In this document: piece by piece, positions 15,060 to 27,330 of the stretch
Position numbering within the stretch: position 1 is the stretch's first letter
Layout: each line of letters opens with the position of its first letter
DNA from: Pogostemon cablin
Lineage: Eukaryota; Streptophyta; Magnoliopsida; Lamiales; Lamiaceae
Length of the DNA: 64,000 nucleotides
Assembly (NCBI GenBank): GCA_023678885.1
Contig: CM042993.1
Span: 3,742,501-3,806,500 of the forward strand
Reading direction: 5' to 3'
Notes under the pieces: model-generated
Database searches by the model: none
The model's input: the letters and a program-made list of their open reading frames with translations, nothing else
What the model was told of the DNA's origin: nothing
Program-made: the position numbers and the translations under genes

Positions 15060-16401
15060 ATGGCGAGGATCTTTCTAGCCTTGTTCGCTGTGTGCGTTCT
15101 TCCCGTTATTGTTTCCGCTCACTTTTTTACTGATCCGTTTGTGGTGAAGGGCAAGGTGTACTGCGACACTTGCCGCTGTGGTTATGAAACTGATGCCACC
15201 AAGTATATGGCCGGTAACTACTACTACTACTCTCTCTCTCTCACACACACACACACACAGGGTGACTATCGGGGAGTTGTGCTTCTGGTGAATTCTATGT
15301 TTGCGTATTTGTGTTGTGTAGTGGTGGTAACTCTGAATTATCGTCTAGATCTACTTTTTCTGTGTGTAATTGCTGCATTTGTTGAATCTGTGTATTATAG
15401 TGTTGTTGTGCTTCTGGTGAATTCAATTTTTTCGTGTTTGTTTGCGTAGTGGTTGTAACTCTGAATTATCGTTTAGATCTACTTTTGCTGTTGTATAATT
15501 GCTGCATTAGATGGATCTGTGTATTATCGTGTTGAACTGTGTGTGTAGTTGTTAAGGAAATTCGATTGTGATTTTGTTTGCTGCTCATGAAGTAGGCTGT
15601 AGGATGCTGATTTTTTGTAAATTCATTTGTAGTTATGGAATTAATTAAGCTGAATTTGTTGTTGAAAATATTGCTTGTTTTATTTTATTTCCTTTTATTT
15701 TTGGGTGATTTTGGCCTATGCAATAGGATAACAGCTCAAGCTTTAGTTCAGAAGGGAAACACTAAAATTTGGGGCTAGTATGCCTAATGTTATGTTAGAT
15801 CTTGTAATCTGCTGAGGAGTTCATAACCAACTCACATCAGAATCAACAATCCAGTGATTATTTATCCATTGCATTTGGATCTTATGGTATCATATATAAT
15901 GGCTCCACAAAACGTATAGTCTTTGCATTCTTGTTAAATATCAGCATTGCAAGAATTTGACCCTTTCTGTATGCCTTTCAAGACTTGTATTCAAACCAAG
16001 ATACACTATCTTTCTGTAGACATTTAAGCCCGACTCTAATTCCATGTCAAATGACTACTCCATCTTCAACAGGTGCTGTTGTAAGAGTTGAGTGCCGGAA
16101 CAGGGACACTGCTAAACTGACCTACTCCAAAGAAGGTGTGACCAATTCGAAAGGAGAATTCAGTATCCTAGTTCAAAGAGACTGTGGGGAAGACTACTGT
16201 GATGCTGTACTGGTCAAGAGTTCAGACTCTGCTTGCAGCACACCAAACGCTGGGCGCGACAGGGCTCGTGTGATCCTTACTAACAACAACGGCATGATCT
16301 CCAGCACTCGTTATGCCAATGCCATGGGATTCCTTGCAGACAAACCATTGGCCAACTGTGGCCAGATCCTGCAGAAGTATCAGGAAGCTGAGGAGATATG
16401 A
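15060..16401 (+). CDS. Ole e 1-like secreted protein
   Basis: Two exons (15060-15213 and 16073-16401) join to 160 residues. A hydrophobic signal peptide (about 1-20, MARIFLALFAVCVLPVIVSA) is followed by the Pollen Ole e 1 family core: VYCDTCRCGYET, VRVECRN, EGVTNSKGEFSI, DAVLVKSSD, and a C-terminal MGFLADKPLANC. It should be secreted to the wall or apoplast; family members include pollen/anther proteins, some of them allergens, but a biochemical activity is not established for the family. The mature chain has eight cysteines (starting 35, 38, 40), two more than the six I recall for the classical pattern; Cys40 and the one in EDYC look extra. The intron begins close to a (CT)(CA) microsatellite. 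Expression site cannot be read from the sequence. Confidence 0.95.
15231..15260. repeat. (CT)n(CA)n microsatellite in intron 1
   Basis: A TC run followed by a CA run about 17 nt after the splice donor of the Ole e 1-like gene. Length changes here could affect splicing. Confidence 0.85.
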
Positions 16402-17822
16402 AGTGCCCCCTTTTGAGATCAGTTTAATATTTCCCTTCATCTTAGATCCACCTTCTTAAATTGTAGCTTCAATTTCACACAGTTTCAGATCATGCTGTTT
16501 TCTCTCCTCTCTCTGGCACATTAAAAGTGTGATTTTTGTATGTCACTTAAATGTGGCTTTTAAGATCACATTGTACAATAGATCCTCTCTATTGTTTTTA
16601 AAAGTCACTTCAGCATTTCCTTATTGTTGCAACTGGATATACATTTCACTGTATTCATTCAAAACAGTTAAAACGATTAGGAAAGTCAGTGGTTAATTAG
16701 TGAGTTGCGATTTCATTTTAACTATGATTAAAGTTATGCAGATGTATTTAACACAATCTCTCTTTTGAAAACAGTTCAAAGGGATTCAAGTGAAGCATTT
16801 AATTTTGGATCTTTCATAAATCCTTGGATACTTGACTGTTTAGCGTAAAAAATAAGCAATCTGATTCTATATTTAAAGACTAACATCAAAATTTAATGTG
16901 ATTTTAAGGTGCACCTGCACATAGGATTGCTCAATACTCAAAATATGGGGTGGTAGTTAGTTTTAATTATTATTATTATTATTTTATTTAATTTAATTAA
17001 TAATATAAATTAAATTAAAATTCAATCTAATAGTTAAAATCGTCCCGTGAACAGTGCTACAGGTGCATTGTAGAATTCCAAAATTTATAGTATCTTGTAA
17101 TTTCAATAATATTAATAATCTAAACTTGCATAGAGATTAATATAGAACTAGGAATTTGTGGTTAGAGGAACATGGTATCAATATTCAATGCAAACACCTT
17201 ATATTATTTTTCAAATAGAGTATATTCCTTTAAGCTCAACTGCATATGCAGTGAATTAATTAGACTAATAAAAAAGATTCCAACGAATTAATTCGATCGA
17301 GTTAAATATATTAATTAAAAACTGACCCCAAATGATCCTAGAGTACTCCATGCATTTAGATGATTTAAATCATTAGACTATGATGCTATTAATATACAAT
17401 AATAATAAATTAAATTAATCAGAAATAAAAATATTAACCACCTACTGAGAATGGTATACAAATTATGTGGGCTTAGTAATTAAAGCCCATAAAAATATTA
17501 GCCCATCTTCAAAATTGCTAACCTTAGTTATAAACGTCGCAGTTTAAGATGATCTGATTTTATCGATCTTTTCACCCATTTTTGGGTAATTCTTCTCGCC
17601 TTTTCTTCTGACCTGCATTTCTCTCGATCTGCAGCTTTCTCTAACAGAATTTTATGAAAGTTTACTGCTCGATTATGGAATGAAAGCGGTTTAAAATGGT
17701 GCAGATTGTCATGTTTCATCACATAAACATGCGTTCAAATAAAAATTTCGATTATTCGTCTATATAAGTGCTTTGTTCTGATTGAATTGATGGTATACGC
17801 TGATTGAATTCGTGTGTCGAGA
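16402..17822. other. Spacer and 5' region of the phosphoglycerate mutase gene
   Basis: First part is the 3' UTR of the Ole e 1-like gene. Around 17469-17505 there are three TGGGCT/AGCCCA-type motifs (site II-like) about 330 nt before the next start codon, a plausible promoter for the phosphoglycerate mutase. The 17530-17820 stretch is likely its leader. No other gene is seen. Confidence 0.5.
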
Positions 17823-20141
17823 ATGACCTGTGCTGTTTCTCACTCTTTCAACTCCAATTGGCCAGTGAGAGATGGAAGCGATTCTCATACTCGTCAGGGA
17901 TTTAACGGATTATCAATTGGATCACATTCAGTAGGTTTTCTAGGAAGAAATAATAGATTTAAGCTCTCTAGATTGTGTTCATCCTCCTTACAAAATCATC
18001 CTGGTTCTCCGATGGCAGATCGTAAGTGAATTTGCAATCCAGTTAATTTTTTATGCTTCTTCTCTGTCCTTTATGTTAATTCATGATGCATACTTATCCA
18101 CAGAGGAGTCTGTTTTGATTCTGCTTCGCCATGGAGAATCAATGTGGAATGAGAAGAACCTATTCACTGGTTGTGTGGATGTTCCGTTGACAAGTAAAGG
18201 CGTAGAAGAAGCGATCGAAGCTGGAAAGAGAATTAGCAACCTTCCTTTGGACATCATCTACACATCTGCTCTGATTCGTGCTCAGATGACGACTATGCTT
18301 GCCCTAACACATCACCACTGCATGAAGGTAGCATTTTGTGAATGTTAGACTTGCAAGCATTATATTGCGGTATCAAATTATTAGGTTTAAGTTGCTCAAC
18401 CGCATGTCGTTGGTCTTAAACCATCTGTGGTATTGGTAGTGATAGTCTTAGTTTGATTCTGCAAGCGTCTCATGTATACATGTTATGCTGCTGTGAGCAT
18501 TTGGAGGAGAAAATAAAAATTCAGTTAAACTAGAATCAGAAGTTGATGAGAACTTCATGATGATTCATAAATTTCACAAGTGCAAAACTAATCAAGTATC
18601 AAAATCAACTTTTTGCTGTGAATCATTCATTCAGTGTCTAAGCAAGTCAATCAAAACATGGTTAATGGTGATTCTTAAATTGTTAAATGCATACCAATTC
18701 TTTGAAATATATACTCACAATACAGAGGCAATAAACAATGATTGTTGAGATAGACCAATATATATTCATGGCCATTAATCTACTCAACATAAAGTTTTTC
18801 AGGTGCCTATAGTTATGCATCATGATGAGACTGAACAGGCAAGGACATGGACTCAGATTTATAGTGAAAAAACCAAGAAACAGTCGATTCCTGTACTCAA
18901 AGCTTGGCAATTGAATGAGAGAATGTAATAACATATCTAATTTTTTTTTGTCTACCTTCAGCTTATATATTGTACTCCCTTTTTGTTTCTTGCCTTTATA
19001 GACAGTGTATGGATTTTAAACATAGGTATGGGGAGCTACAAGGTCTTAATAAGCAGGAAACAGCTGAAGTCTATGGGAAGGAACAAGTTTATAACTGGCG
19101 TAGAAGTTACCATGTTCGCCCTCCTAATGGGGAGAGCTTGGAGATGTGCTTAGGAAGAGCAGTTACCTTTTTCAAAGAGCATGTAAGCTGGTTATAGATT
19201 TACTTGAACGTTTAAACTGAAAGTTTAGGGTTGGCTAGGAAGGATTATCTATTAAGAAGTTCTTGTCACCTTGCAGATTGAGCCTCTGCTTATGAAGGGG
19301 AAACATGTAATGGTCGTTGCTCATGCAAATTCACTGAGGTCCATTATTATGTATCTTGATAAGTTGACTTCTGATGAGGTATGAATATTGTTTGAGCTTC
19401 TTTATAAGTACAACACAATGCTTGATAATGAATCACAAAGAAAGGGCTTCACTGATTTCTCATTGACAGGTTATTAATTTAGAGCTCTCAACTGGTGTAC
19501 CCATGCTCTACCTATATAAAGAAGGGAACTTCATTCGTAGAGGAAGTCCCCATGGATCTTCTGAGGCTGGTGTTTACGCTTATACAGAGGTATAAATATT
19601 TTTGGCCTGCAATACTCACTTCAATGAAATTTTCTCATTTATGTAGTATTTGCTGAATGATGATTCCCAATACCGATTAGTCCAAAATATACATTATCCT
19701 CTTAGAAGCTTAATTCCTGGAATAATGCATGATTAGATTGAATGAGTTACCAAACTTTGAAAGTCACTCACTTCAATATTGTGATGGAAACTGCTATTCT
19801 CTACAACTTAAATTCCATGCTATGATGTATATACTGAAGATTTATCTTCTCTATTTAGCATCGAAGATTATTCCTAGAACTCTTAAAGTACTTCAGTGCT
19901 TTGTACGCTTATTTGAAATATTATTTCCAAGTAATCCACTGCTTTGTTCGCCCTTCATCTAGCAGCCAATGAAATATCGAAATCTTTGCTTCTTGCACTT
20001 GTCAATAGAGGATAATATTGAACTCGATTTGCCTGACATTGTTATACAATAGATATCATCATAGGATGCCTGTTTATCTTCTCTTTGCAGAGTTTGGCTG
20101 TGTACAGACGAAAATTAGACGAAACACCCAATTATATCTGA
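17823..20141 (+). CDS. 2,3-bisphosphoglycerate-dependent phosphoglycerate mutase, plastid-type
   Basis: Histidine-phosphatase superfamily enzyme interconverting 3- and 2-phosphoglycerate through a phosphohistidine. Seven exons: 17823-18021, 18104-18327, 18803-18924, 19026-19182, 19277-19378, 19470-19589, 20091-20141, giving 324 residues. The catalytic core starts with LLRHGES (phospho-accepting His76); other sites visible are [27 protein letters not shown] (proton donor Glu180), [12 protein letters not shown] and VAHANS (His250). Compared with bacterial GpmA the segment after the RPP motif is short, going straight to GESLEMCL. The first ~65 residues are Ser/Arg-rich with few acids, consistent with a chloroplast transit peptide (inference). 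Most plant glycolytic flux uses the unrelated cofactor-independent enzyme, so the role of this form is less clear. The start is the first in-frame ATG. Confidence 0.95.
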
Positions 20142-21697
20142 GACAATACATATTCGTTGGTGGCATGCCTGACATGCGAATCGTAGACTATTTTCTTTCA
20201 TCTCCGAGTTCCAATGGGAGGATCAAGAATGCCACTACTCTAAACTTGGCGTCCTACTCAAAACTTTGTTTATCTGATTGAAGTTGAAGCGTGCTGAAAA
20301 ATCTCTGTAATTTTAAATTAGAAGTATTTGTTTTTGGGTGATCGAGTGAAAGGTGAAGGTTATTTAATTGCTTCACTAGAAGTTAGATTTAAAGACAATT
20401 ATTAGGAAATGATATTCTTCTCAATTGCAGAGGATTACAACTTTATGATTTTGTTTACACTAGTATAAGATATAAGAGGGCATAAAATAAAATTCAATCA
20501 AATTTGTGAAAAAGAAAGAATTTATGAAGAAGTTCTAAAATTAATCTAAGTTGATTGGAATAGGAAACCCAGTTCCAAGAATTTGAGGCCCAACTCATGA
20601 ACAATGGTACTGCATATAAAACCCGTAAGTTTTTTTTTTTATCTATTGGGCTCAATTCATTAAGAAATTGGTGTATTTTTATTATTTCCATCCTAATTTT
20701 GGTTTAAGCTCTCCAAAGAATAAAATGTAAGAATTTTCATTCCATTTTCGTTAAATTAGAATGAGACATTCTCACAGGAACATCAACAAATAAATTATTG
20801 CGATATTGTGTATACCCTATACCCTTATTTTAACTAAAATGTATACCTTTGAAAAAAAATGTTGTACAATTATACATATATTATGTATTTGGAACATACT
20901 CCATTCGTTCCCAAAGTATTTCACACTTTCATTTTTCATCCGTCCCTCAAAGTATTTCGCACTTTACTTTTACTAAATTTGGTAAAAAATACATTATAAC
21001 AATACTCACTTTTTACACACATCCCAATATAATACTTACTTTTTCACATCTCCCAACAACTTTGCACACCTTTTTTATTAAATCAACTAAAATATATATT
21101 CTCTTTCTTACTTTATACATAAAAAATACAAAATTTTCTTAAACTCACCGCACACCAATACGTGAAATACTTGTTGGGACGGAGGGAATAATATTTATCT
21201 GTTGAAATAGAAACTCATTTTTCATGAATAATTCGTTAGATGATATTTAACCATTACATTAACAATATCATAGTCCTAGAATTCCTCTTATAATTCTCCT
21301 TAAATTTGTTACCTAGTTTCTTTCATGAATCAAAATAAGAAAACTTATTAGGAAAATAATAGTAATAATAAGGAACTAATAACAGTAGCAAAAAATAATA
21401 AATAGATGAGAGAAACCACGTCACATGCCATGTAGACCAGCCTATGCTGACGTGTGCCTCAACCATTTACATCGTCCACATCCCGAAACACATGCCGTCA
21501 TTACCTCATCACATATTTTTACTTTATTTTTCTAAAATTCAAAAAATTCCCCCAAAAAAAAATTAAAACTCAAGACACACAAATTCACGTTCTTTTTTTT
21601 TCAACATTGGAAATCCAAGAAGAAAATACTGTATTAATGATGATGGTGGTCTTCAACATAAATTAATTGTCAAAGATTTATTTTTATGAATTAATGA
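20142..21697. other. Spacer before the 5-phosphatase gene
   Basis: Contains the mutase 3' UTR, GGCCCA and TGGGCT motifs at about 20587 and 20646, a Stowaway-like MITE (20899-21188) and the likely promoter/leader of the 5-phosphatase. No other gene is supported. Confidence 0.5.
20899..21188. mobile_element. Stowaway-like MITE
   Basis: TA-flanked; left end CTCCATTCGTTCCCAAAGTATTTC pairs with the right end GAAATACTTGTTGGGACGGAGGGAA. About 290 bp, no coding capacity. A partial repeat of the left end (CCGTCCCTCAAAGTATTTCGC) occurs at 20940, so the left side was duplicated. Confidence 0.8.
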
Positions 21698-24600
21698 ATG
21701 ACGTCATCGCTGGAAAGGCCTCACAAGGCCGATGACGTTATGACTAAGGCCGTCGGCAGAACCTCCACCGCCGCCCCCACCACGCCGGAAAATTCTAACA
21801 AAGGTGAAAAGAAAAAGGTGTGTATATGTATTTTTTGTTGAATTCTCCTCATTATAAATAATTGTTTTATTTTAGTTTAATCTTTAAAGTTAATTCATCT
21901 AAATTTTGTTGTGCATTTGCTATAAATGGATGGATTTAAAGTCCATCATTCCAAAGATCTTTTCCTCCAAGAAAAACAGCAGAGAAAACTCAGTTGAGGA
22001 AATTCCTCAAGATGGATGGGAAAATGAAAATGGTTCGTCTTTTTTATTTTAATTTTTTCTAATTGTTATACATTATTTTAGATTAAATAATCTTATGATG
22101 TTGGTTTGAGGACAGAATTAGATACAAATATTCCGTCACGAACAAAAGAATTTCTAGAGAATTCAACTTTCATCAAAAGAGCATTCTCAGGTATATATAT
22201 AATCATGATTATTTTTAAAAAAATTTGTCTCCAATTATTCGTACATTTGTTATTTTTATAAATCATTGTATCATGTGCAGAAAATCACATCTTCATATTA
22301 TAATATAATATAAGTCAACACTATAAGTTATGTTTTTAGGATAAAAGCCCTTATATTCAATGGATTCTCGTATCTCCTTAAACAAAAAATGTTATCCTAA
22401 CAATTCAAGATTGTTGTTATGTATCAACTTTAACTTGGGATCGCCACGTATGAGAAAATTACATACATCGTATTTGTACGTATTTTGGTAGCTTACCTAA
22501 CACAAGACTAAAGTTCATAGTATTATAATTACAATTTGCAAACGGCATTCATTAATTATGAGGTAATTAGGAAATAACAAAATCTTAGAAATTGATTTTG
22601 TTGTTTTCGAACATAAGACATGCAGATGATTAAATTACATAAATAGCCATTGTAATAACTTCTTCTGGTGTGGTTCCCTCTCAGAAAGGCATAGCACGAC
22701 TGCCATTGATAGAGTACTGGAGCATTCAATGGCCCCAGATACAGTAATTCAAGACATGAGGTATATACATATATGATCGTTGCAAGAGATCATTGTTTTA
22801 AGTTTGTATGTTAAGGTTGTCTGATAAAGAGAGGTTCTTGAAATGCAGGGTTTTCGTTGGAACGTGGAATGTAGGAGGAAACACCCCTAACCATGGTCTC
22901 AATTTGGAGGATTTCTTGCAGGTGGAGGGATCTGCAGATATTTATGTACTAGGGTAAGCAGATGTAAGCTTGTGATATTCGAAAAAGAAACCCCTCGTTT
23001 GAGGGGTTGGCACGTGTTTTTGATTCGTAGATCATGTTGACAAGGTGGCAATTCAGCATCAACGACTCCGACTTGTGATGCCAAATTTGTCAAAGTTGAT
23101 AGCAGTTGGTGCTGAATTGCCACCTTGAACACACGACGGATCTAAAACGTTGTGTGTTTTTGTTTTGTTAGCTCATATGGAGTATAAAGTTAATAATTAA
23201 TCTCAGGTTTCAAGAAATTGTGCCACTGAGTGCTGGAAATGTTTTGGTAATAGAAGACAATGAACCAGCATCAAAATGGGTAGCACTCATAAGCAGTGCA
23301 CTAAACAAACAATACCATGATTCATTATTGTCTGAAACAAGAAACTCCAACAGCACAACCTCAAAGGATTCAAAGTGTAATAGTAACATTTTTCACAAGC
23401 TAACTTTGAAAGCACTAAGCAAGCATCTGAGGGTGGACAGTGAACACTTGAAGGGCTGCAACTGTTTCGGAGACGACTCGATTTCGAATGGGAGGGGTAG
23501 GAAGCTTAGAGACCCTTGCGCTGATCCAAATAACTACTGTTCTGATTCAAGCAATGATGATCAGATCCCTTCAATGGCTGACTTTTCGCTGCCCACAAAA
23601 CTAAACTACCAGGTTGTTGCTAGCAAGCAAATGGTCGGCCTCTTTCTTTCAATATGGGCTCGACGAGAGCTCGTTAAAGACATAGGTCACCTGAGGATTT
23701 CTTGCATGGGAAGAGGCATCATGGGGTACCTAGGAAACAAGGTAATTCGATATGTGAACTTCACATGATTCATCAAACACTCAAGACACACAAACAAATA
23801 TATATAAGTGCATTTATTTAAGTAATGAATTGTGGGTCTGCAGGGGTGTATATCAGTAAGCATGACAGTGCATAGGACAAGCTTCTGCATTGTTTGCAGT
23901 CATTTGGCCTCAGGGGAGAAGGAAGGGGATGAGCTGAGACGAAACTCTGATGTGGCTGAAATTCTTAAAGGAACTGTCTTCCCTAGGATCTGCAAGAATC
24001 CTACTCGTCAAATACCTGAAAAAATCATGGATCATGAGTGAGTTATATCAGTTTGTTTCACTCATCAGGAGTCATGAACATACACACTAACAAAATCAGT
24101 TGATCAATTTCAGCCGTATGATCTGGCTAGGCGACTTGAACTACCGTATCGGATTGAACTACGAGGATGCAAGGATTCTGTTAGAGGATAATGACTGGGA
24201 GTCCCTGTTAGAGAGAGATCAGGTTAGTTAGCTCTTATTAAAATTGTGTTGACTTTTAGGGGATTTACAAGTCAAAACACAGGTATAGTTGCATCATCAA
24301 CTCTTGTTGATAATTAAGGTGATACGTGGAAGTTCTATATGCAAGTCTATGTTTAATGATTAATGTTTTTACATGGTCTGACTTCTGACTATGAACAGCT
24401 GAATACTGAGAAAGAAGCTGGAAGAGTTTTTAGTGGGTGGAAAGAAGGCAAGATCCAGTTTGCACCAACTTACAAGTACACCCAAAATTCTGATTTATAT
24501 GCTGGAGAGACCACTAAGTCCAAGAGAAAAAGGAGGACTCCTGCATGGTAATCCAACCCCCACCCCCCCAACCCCACCCCAACCCCCAAAGATCAAGATA

Positions 24601-24895
24601 GGAAACAATAGTCATCAAGAAAATGGTCAATTATGTATCTTATGTATGTTTCTTGATGGATTTCAGGTGTGACAGAATTTTGTGGCAGGGGGATGGTATT
24701 GAACAATTGTCTTACATACGAGGGGAGTCAAGGTTTTCAGATCATAGGCCGGTGTGTGCCGTGTTTGCAGTGGAGGTTGAGGTGGAGGTGAGTAACAAAA
24801 ACAACTCAAAGTTTAGAAAGGGTTATTCATGTGCAGCCACCAAGTTCGAACTCGAAGACTGTATTCCTCAAAGGCATAGTTTTTGTGATTTTTAG
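21698..24895 (+). CDS. Type I inositol-polyphosphate 5-phosphatase
   Basis: Removes the 5-phosphate from inositol polyphosphates and/or phosphoinositides. Ten exons: 21698-21817, 21942-22032, 22116-22190, 22685-22760, 22849-22953, 23207-23741, 23844-24037, 24114-24222, 24399-24547, 24667-24895, joining to 560 residues. Catalytic-domain motifs are complete: VGTWNVGGN (124-132), FQEIVPL (157-163), YLGNKG before residue 335, CSHLASGE (352-359), WLGDLNYRI (403-411), PAWCDRIL (483-490) and FSDHRPV (508-514). Between the second and third sits a long Ser/Asn-rich insertion typical of plant type I enzymes. No WD40 repeats or SAC domain. The N-terminal exons ([12 protein letters not shown]..) are less conserved, so the first two exons are the least certain part; an upstream overlapping ATG at 21694 is quickly closed. 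Intron 5 contains a long hairpin, listed separately. Exact substrate is not predictable. Confidence 0.93.
23010..23157. ncRNA. Candidate small-RNA hairpin within intron 5
   Basis: Arms at 23041-23063 (CAAGGTGGCAATTCAGCATC..) and 23105-23127 (..GTGCTGAATTGCCACCTTG) pair over 23 positions with one G:U wobble. The 41-nt loop region can pair further (CAACGACTCCGACTTG against CAAAGTTGATAGCAGTTG), and the outer flanks (TTGATTCGTAGATCATGTTG against AACACACGACGGATCTAAAA) pair imperfectly. This is the shape expected of a plant MIRNA precursor. I do not recognise the arm sequence as a known miRNA family. It could equally be a foldback MITE, and with no bulges in the core stem it might yield siRNAs. Expression is unproven. 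Confidence 0.45.
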
Positions 24896-25239
24896 CAAAT
24901 AGAATTAACAAATCTGAGTATGTAATATGAAGCCAGATGCTTCAATTGATCTCTGGGAAAATACAGCAGATTCTACATAAGTAGTGGCTTCTGAAAACTC
25001 ACACTTAATATGAGAATTGCATCATTTTCACTCAAGATGATGTTAATTGAACACATGTATAAACCGATACATACACTGAATATCATCATATAAAGCATGA
25101 TTATAAATTAAGCACAAACAAAAACATAATAGGATTGAAACAAACCTGAACATATCAGGTACACATATAAAACTCACACGAAAACTACACTGAAACACAG
25201 AGTTGGGTAATAGTACTTAAACCTATAATCCATGTTCTG
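24896..25239. other. Convergent 3' region
   Basis: Shared 3' flanks of the 5-phosphatase (plus) and the EIN3-like gene (minus), which converge here with about 345 nt between stop codons. No gene seen. Confidence 0.7.
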
Positions 25240-26517
25240 CTAACCCGCAATGTCATCATATGCTAAGTCCCAAATAGAAATTGATTGAAGGTTCTGATCA
25301 TCCACTGATTTCCCATCCATATTCATGGTTCCATAACCGGGATCGAGCTGATGCAGATCATTCGCATTTTCTCCACAATAGTATCCAGAATCTGTAAAGG
25401 AACTACAACCACCCCCTTCTCCAAGTTCATTCATTAACATGATTTCTTCTCTAGTCTTCTCCATTGACACACTTTGCCAATCGTTCAAGTTCTCCTCATC
25501 ACCGCAAACATTCCTGTAAGAACAAATCAGCTCATGATCGGTTCTTAAATTCACTGCATCTCTGTCCTTCCTCTTCCCACATACCAAGGCAAGATTCTGA
25601 GAACACCTTCCTTCACTCTCCTCTGAGATTCTTGGAGATCTCTGTGTAAGCTTCAAGAGGGCTTCTTCTTGATTAACCACTTTGGCGAACGTACGAGTCT
25701 CTTTTGCAGTCATCTTATGTTGCAGAGACTTGGAATGATTCACAATCCCTCTCATCCTATCCAAATCATGGGACATGTGTTTGATAATTGCAGCCAACAC
25801 GCTAACCTTCCACGCCTTCTTCAGATCGTGTGGCTTCCGATACGGTGGCACGCCTTCTGCCCTGGCCACCCCCTGATCACACCACCAGACTTCCTTCCCG
25901 GTCGGCCACCAAGGCGGCGGCAACCCCCTCTCCAGTGGGAACCTCCTCTGCGGCGGCACACAGTGTTGCATTAGGGCAGAAAGCAGAGACCGCAATGTGG
26001 AATTCTGCAGATCTTGCAGCAAATGCATGAGTGAGTTGGAATCCAAGTCCTCCTTGACGATCTTCGGCAGGAATTCAGTAATGGCCGCCGGTGCAGTCCG
26101 ATCAAACTTCACCGTATCTTTCCACCACTCGCGAAGACTTTCCGATGAGCCGGTCACCGGTTTCCCCTTCTCCGGCACGATTCCGTACACAAATCCCTTG
26201 GCCTTACCAACATCCATGATTTTTATCATGTATTTGAGAATTGCAGATTGGGCTCTGCACATTTTCCTTCTGCGTGATTTCTCCAACTTCGCAGCTGAAT
26301 CGGCCTCCTCTGTTTCCCAATTCGCCTTCATCCTCTTCATACGCCTCCGATCTCTCCACATGCGCTGTTTGAGTTCTTCGTAGCTTATGCTTTCAATATC
26401 CTCGCTCAAATCCCCCATCTCCAGCGAGCTGCTTCCTGATGCAAGCTCCTCTTCACCATTGTTTCTCCTCTGTGGAATTCGCGCGTCGAATGCAGACTGT
26501 AGCGGTGAGAAAAACAT
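25240..26517 (-). CDS. EIN3-like (EIL) transcription factor, short intronless form
   Basis: Plant-specific nuclear DNA-binding protein of the EIN3/EIL family; the best known members drive ethylene responses, others sulfur-deficiency or less studied programs. A single 425-codon open frame without introns. The basic DNA-binding region is intact: [18 protein letters not shown] (residues about 49-66), an [17 protein letters not shown] block, [52 protein letters not shown], and [26 protein letters not shown]. After this the C-terminal activation region is short (about 160 residues), shorter than in canonical EIN3/EIL1 (around 600 aa), closer to EIL4/5-type proteins. The upstream ATG was taken; Met33 ([10 protein letters not shown]) is an alternative. 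Which branch it belongs to would need a tree. Confidence 0.95.
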   Translation of the reverse strand: MFFSPLQSAFDARIPQRRNNGEEELASGSSSLEMGDLSEDIESISYEELKQRMWRDRRRMKRMKANWETEEADSAAKLEKSRRRKMCRAQSAILKYMIKIMDVGKAKGFVYGIVPEKGKPVTGSSESLREWWKDTVKFDRTAPAAITEFLPKIVKEDLDSNSLMHLLQDLQNSTLRSLLSALMQHCVPPQRRFPLERGLPPPWWPTGKEVWWCDQGVARAEGVPPYRKPHDLKKAWKVSVLAAIIKHMSHDLDRMRGIVNHSKSLQHKMTAKETRTFAKVVNQEEALLKLTQRSPRISEESEGRCSQNLALVCGKRKDRDAVNLRTDHELICSYRNVCGDEENLNDWQSVSMEKTREEIMLMNELGEGGGCSSFTDSGYYCGENANDLHQLDPGYGTMNMDGKSVDDQNLQSISIWDLAYDDIAG

Positions 26518-26580
26518 GTGAGATTGGGGAGATAGACAAATTGGAAGAAGAATTTACAAAAATGAGAGAGCAAATTGGGA

Positions 26581-26587
26581 ATATATA
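26581..26587 (-). promoter_or_regulatory. TATA box of the EIN3-like gene
   Basis: Read on the minus strand the sequence is TATATAT in CTTATATATTCCC, about 64 nt before the start codon. Confidence 0.5.
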
Positions 26588-26699
26588 AGTTCATGTCAGA
26601 AAGCGATTGCTTAATGGAGGTGATGGATGACGATGAGCGATGAGGTGGTAAAAATTGAGGAAAACTAGGGATTTTGCCGGGAGTATTGGGTTTGGCGGA

Positions 26700-26860
26700 C
26701 GTTAGCCGTGATGAAACCGGCGCAGAATAGCAGATGGCGCTTCGAACTTCCGAATGGTCGCTCCGTGCATGTTGGGCACGTAGGTGACAATCTCACCACC
26801 CCAGCACACATCTGCGTCGCACAAGATTGTAGCCCGTCGTCCAATTCTTTTCTTTTGAAA
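26700..26860. other. GC-rich unexplained block
   Basis: Markedly higher GC than its flanks. An open frame on the minus strand (to 26702) would encode GRRATILCDADVCWGGEIV.., which I do not recognise. It could be a broken exon, a captured gene fragment, or part of the EIN3-like promoter. No splice context or start supports a gene. Confidence 0.3.
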
Positions 26861-27330
26861 GGGTAAGATAATAAAAATATAATATAATAAATAAAAATTA
26901 GTAGAAATAAATAAAATATCTTGAATCAAACATGATATGGATTCATATCAATCTTAGGCTTAATGGAATGTTTAATTCAATATTATGTTTTATAAGAAAA
27001 TCAAATCACATTACTTAAATCCACGATACAACGACTCCTATTATAAAGGAATTGAGATCTTTCTAGAGTGAGATGTGCGTAGTTAAAAATGTGGAAGATA
27101 CAAGAGACCATTAATATCAATTTGTTTTTTCAAGTATACGTGGAGTTGCATATTGAACAATTTGAAAGAAGTACGTGAAGTTATGTGGATTTTCTATTTA
27201 TTATTCTTCGAGTTTTAACTTATCAACCCATAATTTATAATTTAAAATAGGAAAAGCTGTCAGGCGACACTCATTAAATAATTTGCAGCATATGTTGGTG
27301 AAACTCAATTTGAATTAATAGGAATATATT

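Noticed and set aside
22899..23132. Minus-strand frame through the intron-5 hairpin
   Set aside because: Generated by the inverted repeat; the sense-strand splice structure of the 5-phosphatase explains the region better.
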